Below are positions 16,802-21,465 of a DNA stretch of 21,465 nt, one piece after another (the first letter of the stretch is position 1; each line of letters starts with the position of its first letter). A program made the translations under genes and the position numbers. Source of the stretch: Betaproteobacteria bacterium (GTDB lineage Bacteria > Pseudomonadota > Gammaproteobacteria > Burkholderiales > SG8-39); assembly GCA_016867955.1 (NCBI GenBank), contig VGIE01000003.1:1-21465 (forward strand), read 5' to 3'. The notes below the pieces were generated by a model. The model worked only from the letters and a program-made list of their open reading frames with translations. It had not been told where the DNA came from and ran no database searches.

Positions 16802-17395
16802 ATGCTGCTCGCCAACATTGAACTGCACGGCGAGGACTACTTTCACGTCATGTCCCGGCTGCACGCGCACCTGAACCCGCGCACCTACCTCGAAGTCGGG
16901 GTGTTCCGCGGCGCCTCGTTGCGCGTCGTGTCGCCGTCGACGCAGGCGATCGGCATCGACCCGAACCCCATTCTCGACGAACCCGCGGGCCCCAACCAGC
17001 GCGTGTTCGCGAAAACCAGCGACGACTTCTTTGCCGGGCATGATGTCGTCGCGGAACTCGGCGGCAGGCGCATCGAGCTTGCCTTCATCAACGGGATGCA
17101 TCAGTTCGAATACGCACTGCGCGATTTCATCAATATCGAGAGGCTGTCAACGCGCAGCAGTGTCGTCCTCGTCCACGATTGCTACCCGCTCGATGCGGAA
17201 ACCGCCATGCGCGAGCGCTGCACGGCATTCTGGAGCGGCGACATCTGGCGCCTCATCTTGCTGCTGCGCAAGTACCGTCCCGATCTGGCGGTGCACACCA
17301 TCTCCACGCCGCCAACGGGCCTCGGCATGATCTTCAACCTCGACCCGTCATCGCGCGTGCTGGCCGACCGGCTCGACGACATCGCCGCCGAATAA
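16802..17395 (+). CDS. C-terminal methyltransferase fragment of the interrupted gene
   Basis: From the ATG at 16802, 12 codons after the TAG and in the same frame, 197 aa can be translated up to the TAA. It contains the SAM-binding motif I segment (EVGVFRGASL), IGIDPNP as the probable motif II acidic strand, and VVLVHDCYP. No clear ribosome binding site precedes the ATG, so internal initiation is doubtful. It also lacks the last 37 codons of the original reading frame, which lie beyond the TAA. Confidence 0.55.
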   Translation: MLLANIELHGEDYFHVMSRLHAHLNPRTYLEVGVFRGASLRVVSPSTQAIGIDPNPILDEPAGPNQRVFAKTSDDFFAGHDVVAELGGRRIELAFINGMHQFEYALRDFINIERLSTRSSVVLVHDCYPLDAETAMRERCTAFWSGDIWRLILLLRKYRPDLAVHTISTPPTGLGMIFNLDPSSRVLADRLDDIAAE

Positions 17396-17533
17396 CTCGC
17401 GATGGACTACGGAGTGCTCGAAGGACGCAAGCGCGAACTGCTCAACGCCTGCCCGAACAACTGGCCGGCCATCGCAGCCCTGCTGGATTCACGCCCCCGG
17501 CCTTTCTGAGGCCGATGGCGGGCCGCCTCCGGG

Positions 17534-18769
17534 CTAACCGCCTCGGGCGCGATCGCGGATGAAGCCGCGCACGCGCGGGTAGACCACCTCGCGCCAGCGG
17601 CGGCCGCTGAAAATGCCGTAGTGCCCAGCGCCCGGCGCCTCGAAATGCTCGCGCCTCGCGTCGGTGATGCCGATGCACAGCTCGTGTGCAGCGCGCGTCT
17701 GGCCGTTGCCCGAAATATCGTCCAGTTCGCCTTCCACCGTAAGCAGCGCGGTGTGCCGGATGTCCTGCGGCCTGACCAGTTGCTCGCGCACGAACATCCG
17801 CCCCTTGGGCAACTGGAATTCCTGGAACACGCGCTTAATGGTCTCGAGATAGTACTCGGCGGGCATGTCCAGCACCGCGTTGTATTCATCGTAGAAGTTG
17901 CGGTGCGCCGCCGCCGAATCGTCATCGCCGGCAACGAGGTGCTTGTAGAAATCGCGGTGCGCGTCGACGTGGCGCGACGGGTTCATGGCCACGAAGCCCA
18001 GATGCTGCAGGAAGCCCGGATAGACGCGCCGCAGCGCGCCCGGGTACTTGAGTGGAACGCGCTGGATCAGCGTACGCTCGAACCACGAATAGGGCTTCTG
18101 CAAGGCGAGATTGTTGACGGCCGTCGGGCTGTTGCGGGCGTCGATGGGCCCGCCCATCATGATCATGGTGCGCGGCTTGACGGGTTCGTCCGCCGTCGCC
18201 ATCAGTGACACGGCCGCAAGCACCGGCACCGTCGGCTGGCAGACCGAAATCACGTGCATCTCCGGTCCGAGGAAGCTGATGAACTCGCGGACATAATCGA
18301 CATAATCGTCGAAATGGAAGGTCCCCATGGCCAGCGGCACCATGCGCGCATCCACCCAGTCGGTGACATAGACCTCATGCTCGGACAGAAGCGTGCGCAC
18401 GGTGTCGCGCAACAGGGTTGCATGGTGGCCCGACAACGGTGCGACCAGCAGCACCACGGGGTCGGGGGCGCGCCCAGGAGGTAGTTCGCGCCGAAAATGC
18501 AGCAGCTTGCAGAACGGCCTGTCGATAGCGACGACCTCGGCCACGGCCACGCGTGCGCCGTCGATGACGGCATGGTCGAGCCCGAACTCGGGCTTGTGGA
18601 ATTCCTGGGTGAGTCGATAGAAGAGCTCGGCGTTGGCCGCGAGGCGCCGGCTGGCGGGAAGCTGGGAGAACGGGCTGAACGGATTCGTCAGCAGTTCGTG
18701 ACTCGCCTTGGCGAAATAGTTCCAGGGAGCAATAACAGTGCGCTGTAGGTCGTGGAGCGCATACAGCAT
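17534..18769 (-). CDS. phaZ: Intracellular polyhydroxybutyrate depolymerase
   Basis: This enzyme mobilises stored PHB granules in the cytoplasm, giving hydroxybutyrate products for central metabolism. The 411-aa product begins MLYALHDLQRTVIAPWNYFA and has an alpha/beta-hydrolase core. The nucleophile is the cysteine of VISVCQPTVP (Cys177), matching the cysteine-type PhaZ1 of Ralstonia. The acid is Asp350 or Asp351 (EGELDDISG) and the histidine is His383 (GAGHYGIFSG). There is no signal peptide, consistent with an intracellular enzyme. The ribosome binding site GAGG lies about 5 nt upstream of the ATG. It is a single gene, convergent with the broken methyltransferase gene (24 nt apart), with its own promoter candidate at 18801-18830. 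No synthase or phasin gene is in the window. Confidence 0.93.
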   Translation of the reverse strand: MLYALHDLQRTVIAPWNYFAKASHELLTNPFSPFSQLPASRRLAANAELFYRLTQEFHKPEFGLDHAVIDGARVAVAEVVAIDRPFCKLLHFRRELPPGRAPDPVVLLVAPLSGHHATLLRDTVRTLLSEHEVYVTDWVDARMVPLAMGTFHFDDYVDYVREFISFLGPEMHVISVCQPTVPVLAAVSLMATADEPVKPRTMIMMGGPIDARNSPTAVNNLALQKPYSWFERTLIQRVPLKYPGALRRVYPGFLQHLGFVAMNPSRHVDAHRDFYKHLVAGDDDSAAAHRNFYDEYNAVLDMPAEYYLETIKRVFQEFQLPKGRMFVREQLVRPQDIRHTALLTVEGELDDISGNGQTRAAHELCIGITDARREHFEAPGAGHYGIFSGRRWREVVYPRVRGFIRDRARGG

Positions 18770-19112
18770 CGCAACCTCGTGACAGCTCTATCGATGTATC
18801 CTTATATCAGACTGAAAATTTCTTGTGCAACGCAGTAATGCAAGTAACAAGTGCTTGTTTGTACGACCATTCGGGAATTCCTCGCCGCAACATGAGCCGA
18901 GGTCCGGAACAGAAGTCGACTGGAGGCGAAGGCTTGCACGCGCGGAGCAGCGCTAAGTCACTGAAAAATAGAGGTATAACCTCTCACACCACGAACGCCA
19001 GCACAGAATAGCCGGATGCCGCCACCTGCTATTTCGCGGCAACCCCTTCATCGGGGTGGGCGCAGCCGCGTCAACGGGTTATTGTTCCTAAACTTCGATT
19101 CATGACTCCGAT
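18770..19112. other. Divergent intergenic region between phaZ and response regulator
   Basis: No convincing gene is seen; a 62-codon plus-strand frame at 18823-19011 has no recognisable features. Besides the phaZ promoter candidate, the region holds two operator-like inverted repeats. They are AACAAG-TG-CTTGTT at 18846-18859 and AGAGGT-ATA-ACCTCT at 18970-18984. It also holds a small hairpin, ACCCC-6 nt-GGGGT, at 19042-19057 ahead of the response regulator. Functions are not known. Confidence 0.5.
18801..18830 (-). promoter_or_regulatory. Candidate phaZ promoter, extended -10 type
   Basis: On the minus strand TATAAG (18801-18806) is preceded by TGA, giving an extended -10 (TGnTATAAG). An 18-nt spacer separates it from a poor -35, TTGCAC (18825-18830, 3 of 6). 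Start of transcription near 18794 gives a leader of about 25 nt. A TGC-3 nt-GCA repeat (18826-18834) overlaps the -35 and resembles PhaR-type sites described in other PHB producers. Confidence 0.5.
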
Positions 19113-19514
19113 ATGCCCACGGTACTCATCGTCGACGACGACACCCCCTTGCTCGAACTACTCAGCGCCGACCTGACCAGCGGCGGGCTGAAGGTTCGCA
19201 TCGCCGCTGACGCAGCCATTGCCATCCGGGCGATTCTGGAGAGTCCGCCCGACCTCATCCTGCTCGACATCGGGCTGCCCTATCTGGACGGAATGGAAGT
19301 CCTCGCCGCGCTGAAGTCGGACCCGGCCTCGCGCGACATTCCCGTCGTCGTCCTCACCGGGCATCAGGATGAGAACGAGCACGTGCAGGCGCGCAACCTA
19401 GGCGCCGAAGGCTTCCTGCACAAGCCCGTCGCCCGCGAGACCCTGATCAACGAGATCTTCTCGCGACTGGCCTGGAAGGCGGCAAAGAAGCTCGCCAACC
19501 CGCCTCCGGTGTAG
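19113..19514 (+). CDS. Stand-alone response regulator receiver protein
   Basis: The 133-aa product is a single receiver (REC) domain with no output domain. The phosphorylation site is Asp52 (LILLDIGLP). The acidic pocket is Asp8/Asp9 (VLIVDDD), the switch Thr is Thr82 (VVLTGH) and the conserved Lys is Lys104 (FLHKPV), so it should be phosphorylatable. The last 20 residues are basic and Pro-rich. Such proteins act by protein contact, as CheY-like or relay proteins. No partner kinase is in the window, so its pathway is unknown. No good ribosome binding site precedes the ATG. It lies between phaZ and fadD, convergent with fadD. Confidence 0.93.
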   Translation: MPTVLIVDDDTPLLELLSADLTSGGLKVRIAADAAIAIRAILESPPDLILLDIGLPYLDGMEVLAALKSDPASRDIPVVVLTGHQDENEHVQARNLGAEGFLHKPVARETLINEIFSRLAWKAAKKLANPPPV

Positions 19515-19534
19515 GTGCGACCCACCCTTCGGGA

Positions 19535-19559
19535 CCGCGCGCCTGCTGCGCACGCGCGG
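19535..19559. terminator. GC-rich hairpin between convergent genes
   Basis: CCGCGCG (19535-19541) pairs with CGCGCGG (19553-19559) across an 11-nt loop, 20 nt after the response regulator stop and 23 nt from the fadD stop on the other strand. No T-run follows, so it is at best a weak bidirectional terminator. Confidence 0.35.
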
Positions 19560-19582
19560 CCGCGCTGCTTGAGGCGCCGGCC

Positions 19583-21247
19583 TCAGGCCCCGCCGTCGCG
19601 CAACGCGCGCCTGAGGATCTTGCCGACGTTGGTCTTCGGCAACTCGGCCCTGAACTCAATGTGCTTGGGCCGCTTGTAGCCGGTGAGATTTTCATGGCAG
19701 TGCTTGCGCAGATCGTCTTCCGTCAGGGCGGCATCCTTCTTAACCACGAACAATTTCACCGCTTCGCCGGAATGCGCATCCGGAACGCCGATCACCGCGC
19801 ACTCGAGCACACCTGGGTGCATGGCCACGACGCCCTCGATCTCGTTCGGATAGACGTTGAAGCCGGAGACCTTGACCATGTCCTTCTTGCGGTCGACGAT
19901 GCGCACATAGCCCTGCTGGTCGATCACGCCCATGTCGCCGCTGGTGAAGAATCCGTCGGCAGTCATCACCTTGGCGGTTTCGTCCGGGCGGTTCCAGTAG
20001 CCGGCCATCACCTGCGGGCCGCGAATGCAGATCTCCCCTGCCTCGCCGAAAGGCAGCTCCCTGCCATCTTCGCCGCGAATCGAAATCTCGGTCGAGGGCA
20101 GCGGCAGGCCGATGGCGCCGTTGTATTCCTTGAGGTCAAGCGGATTGATGGTGACCGCGGGCGAGGTCTCCGAAAGCCCATAGGCTTCCACCAGGGTCAC
20201 GCCGGTCGCCTTCTTCCACTGGTCGGCGACGGCCTTCTGCACCGCCATGCCGCCGCCCAGCGTCACCTTCACCGCGGAGAAGTCCACCTTGCCCAGGTCC
20301 GGGTGTTGCATTAGCGCGTTGAACAACGTGTTGACCCCGGTGAACATGGTGAAACGGACCTTGCTTAGTTCCTTCACGAACCCCGGAATGTCGCGCGGAT
20401 TGGTGATGAGGATGTTGAGGCCGCCAAGCTTCATCATGAGCAGGGCGTTCGCGGTCAGCGAAAAGATGTGGTACAGCGGCAGCGCCGTGATGATGGCCTG
20501 GGGCTGCGACTCGTCGAGGAAGGGCCGCAGCCATGCGCAGGCTTGCTCCAGATTGGCAAGGATGTTGCGGTGGAGCAGCGTCGCGCCCTTGGAGATGCCG
20601 GTAGTGCCGCCCGTGTACTGCAGGAACGCAACGTCCTCGTGGCCGACCTCGACGCGCTTGAGCTCCAGGCTGGCGCCCTGCGCCAGCACATCCTTGAAGC
20701 GCAGCGCGCCCGGGATGTCCCAGGCCGGCACCATCTTCTTGACCTTGCGTACGACAAGATTGACGATCATGCCCTTCAGCCCAAGCATCTCGCCAAGCGA
20801 AGTCACCACCACGTGCTTCACCGCCGTATGCGCGCGCACCTGCTGCAGCACGTGCGCGAAATTCTCCAACACCACAATGGCTTCGGCGGCAGAATCCTTC
20901 AGCTGCAGCTCGAGTTCGCGCGGCGTGTAGAGCGGGTTGACGTTGGTCGCGGTGTAGCCCGCGCGCAGCGCCCCGAAGGCGCAGATCGGGAACTGCAGGC
21001 AGTTTGGCATCATGATGGCGATGCGCGTGCCCTTAGGCAGCCCCTTCGACTGCAGCCAGGCCCCGAAAGCGCGCGACAGGCGGTCGAGGTCGCCGAAGCT
21101 GATGGTCACGCCCATGTTGTAATAGGCGGGACGGTCGCGGAACTTCCCGCAACTCTGCTCGAACAGATCGCCGAGCGACTTGTACTGATGCCAGTCGATT
21201 TCCACCGGCACGCCCGGCGGATAACTCTTCAGCCAGATTTTTTCCAC
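19583..21247 (-). CDS. fadD: Long-chain fatty acid-CoA ligase
   Basis: FadD activates fatty acids to acyl-CoA via an acyl-adenylate, the entry step of beta-oxidation, at the inner face of the membrane. The GTG at 21247 gives 554 aa starting (M)EKIWLKSYPPGVPVEI, which aligns with the E. coli start MKKVWLNRYPADVP. The frame is open 56 codons further upstream but without similarity. A G-rich site (GGGGG) lies just upstream of the GTG. Motifs are the P-loop YTGGTTGISKG (211-221), YGLSET (356-361), TSGD (435-438), DRKKDMVKVSGFNVYPNEIE (452-471) and the adenylation lysine in NVGKIL (Lys543). Similarity to E. coli FadD runs over the full length. It is convergent with the response regulator. Chain-length preference is not readable. 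Confidence 0.93.
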   Translation of the reverse strand: MEKIWLKSYPPGVPVEIDWHQYKSLGDLFEQSCGKFRDRPAYYNMGVTISFGDLDRLSRAFGAWLQSKGLPKGTRIAIMMPNCLQFPICAFGALRAGYTATNVNPLYTPRELELQLKDSAAEAIVVLENFAHVLQQVRAHTAVKHVVVTSLGEMLGLKGMIVNLVVRKVKKMVPAWDIPGALRFKDVLAQGASLELKRVEVGHEDVAFLQYTGGTTGISKGATLLHRNILANLEQACAWLRPFLDESQPQAIITALPLYHIFSLTANALLMMKLGGLNILITNPRDIPGFVKELSKVRFTMFTGVNTLFNALMQHPDLGKVDFSAVKVTLGGGMAVQKAVADQWKKATGVTLVEAYGLSETSPAVTINPLDLKEYNGAIGLPLPSTEISIRGEDGRELPFGEAGEICIRGPQVMAGYWNRPDETAKVMTADGFFTSGDMGVIDQQGYVRIVDRKKDMVKVSGFNVYPNEIEGVVAMHPGVLECAVIGVPDAHSGEAVKLFVVKKDAALTEDDLRKHCHENLTGYKRPKHIEFRAELPKTNVGKILRRALRDGGA

Positions 21248-21465
21248 CCTGCCCCCATATTGGCCAGCCCGCCGCTCCGGCAGGCTGTACTGTTGCAGTA
21301 GCCGGATGATGGGCCACGGAGACGGCGGGCGCAAGCCCGCCGGAACTGCTGCGGCGGGGTTGCCCGCAGATCCTGCGAGGCCGGCGCAGCGGACTGCTGC
21401 ACGCCGCGCAACCACGCGACGGGAGGCCCGGCAGATCCTGGCCAGTGTTTGCGGGACGGGGCGTC
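21248..21465 (-). other. fadD upstream region with GC-rich hairpin
   Basis: No gene is recognisable up to the window edge. A 20-nt perfect hairpin lies at 21323-21342: an 8-bp stem (CGGCGGGC with GCCCGCCG) closed by GCAA on the plus strand. A 10-nt direct repeat GCAGATCCTG occurs at 21366-21375 and 21431-21440. I found no convincing promoter for fadD here. Confidence 0.4.

Larger units (their letters stand above)
16421..17509 (+). pseudogene. TPR-methyltransferase gene with two in-frame stop codons
   Basis: A single frame of 363 codons encodes one recognisable protein interrupted twice. Codons 1-114 give TPR-like helical repeats (VLRQWPDNPEAHFMRGTALL). Codon 115 is TAG (16763-16765), inside a TPR helix, where CAG (Gln) would fit. 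Codons 116-324 finish the repeats and give a class I methyltransferase domain with motif I YLEVGVFRGASL (156-167). Codon 325 is TAA (17393-17395), where TAC (Tyr) would fit. The frame then continues LAMDYGVLEGRKREL to a TGA at 17507-17509. In the FINGMHQFE segment Asn224 stands where related proteins usually have Asp. TAG and TAA end highly expressed genes nearby, so code reassignment is unlikely. A weak promoter (TTGCCC, 17 nt, TAGACT at 16386-16414) would give a nearly leaderless transcript. Confidence 0.8.

Noticed and set aside
15875..17101. 408-codon minus-strand open frame across the FAH tail and methyltransferase gene
   Set aside because: It has no recognisable motifs and lies opposite two plus-strand coding regions with family similarity.
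17499..17513. 5-bp hairpin GGCCT-TTCTG-AGGCC overlapping the end of the broken methyltransferase gene
   Set aside because: It is short, overlaps coding sequence and has no T-run, so it is too weak to call a terminator.
18823..19011. 62-codon plus-strand frame in the phaZ-response regulator gap
   Set aside because: No ribosome binding site or recognisable motif is present, and it overlaps the phaZ promoter candidate and palindromes.
20468..21301. 277-codon plus-strand open frame opposite fadD
   Set aside because: It is antisense to full-length FadD similarity, with no domain or ribosome binding site.

Overview
The window looks like a chromosome segment from a betaproteobacterium. The best evidence is the ribosomal protein gene order and sequences, the tRNA-Tyr/Gly/Thr cluster in front of tuf, a PhaZ1-type intracellular polyhydroxybutyrate depolymerase, and a fused indolepyruvate ferredoxin oxidoreductase. 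The genus cannot be read from the sequence. GC content is high, and higher in the right half than in the ribosomal half.

Positions 1-10200 are read on the minus strand. From high to low coordinates they hold a near-consensus promoter, tRNA-Tyr(GTA), tRNA-Gly(TCC), tRNA-Thr(GGT), tuf, then the S10 block (rpsJ, rplC, rplD, rplW, rplB, rpsS, rplV, rpsC, rplP, rpmC, rpsQ). A 209-nt gap with a promoter candidate follows, then the spc block (rplN, rplX, rplE, rpsN, rpsH, rplF and rplR, cut by the window edge). Most genes are a few bases apart or overlap by 4 nt. The wider gaps are rpsQ-rplN (209 nt), rpsJ-rplC (124 nt) and rpsJ-tuf (54 nt).

Positions 10201-21465 hold single genes on alternating strands. 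They are a 1181-aa fused indolepyruvate ferredoxin oxidoreductase (+), an isochorismatase-like hydrolase lacking the catalytic cysteine (-), a fumarylacetoacetate hydrolase family protein with an acidic tail (+), and a TPR-methyltransferase gene broken by two in-frame stop codons (+). Then come phaZ (-), a stand-alone response regulator receiver (+) and fadD (-). The theme is catabolism feeding acyl-CoA and acetyl-CoA pools: arylpyruvate oxidation, storage polymer mobilisation and fatty acid activation. There is no sign that these genes form one operon.

I found no clearly new multi-gene system. The points most worth a second look are: (1) the tuf junction, where a tufB-type upstream context (tRNAs) joins a tufA-type downstream context (S10 operon), which is either a rearrangement or an assembly misjoin; (2) the pseudogene with two nonsense codons in an otherwise open frame; (3) an operator-like palindrome that exactly fills the -35/-10 spacer of a promoter candidate upstream of the oxidoreductase; (4) the missing nucleophile in the hydrolase; and (5) long low-complexity tails on S3 and on the FAH-family protein. 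No CRISPR array, insertion sequence, phage gene or rRNA gene was seen.
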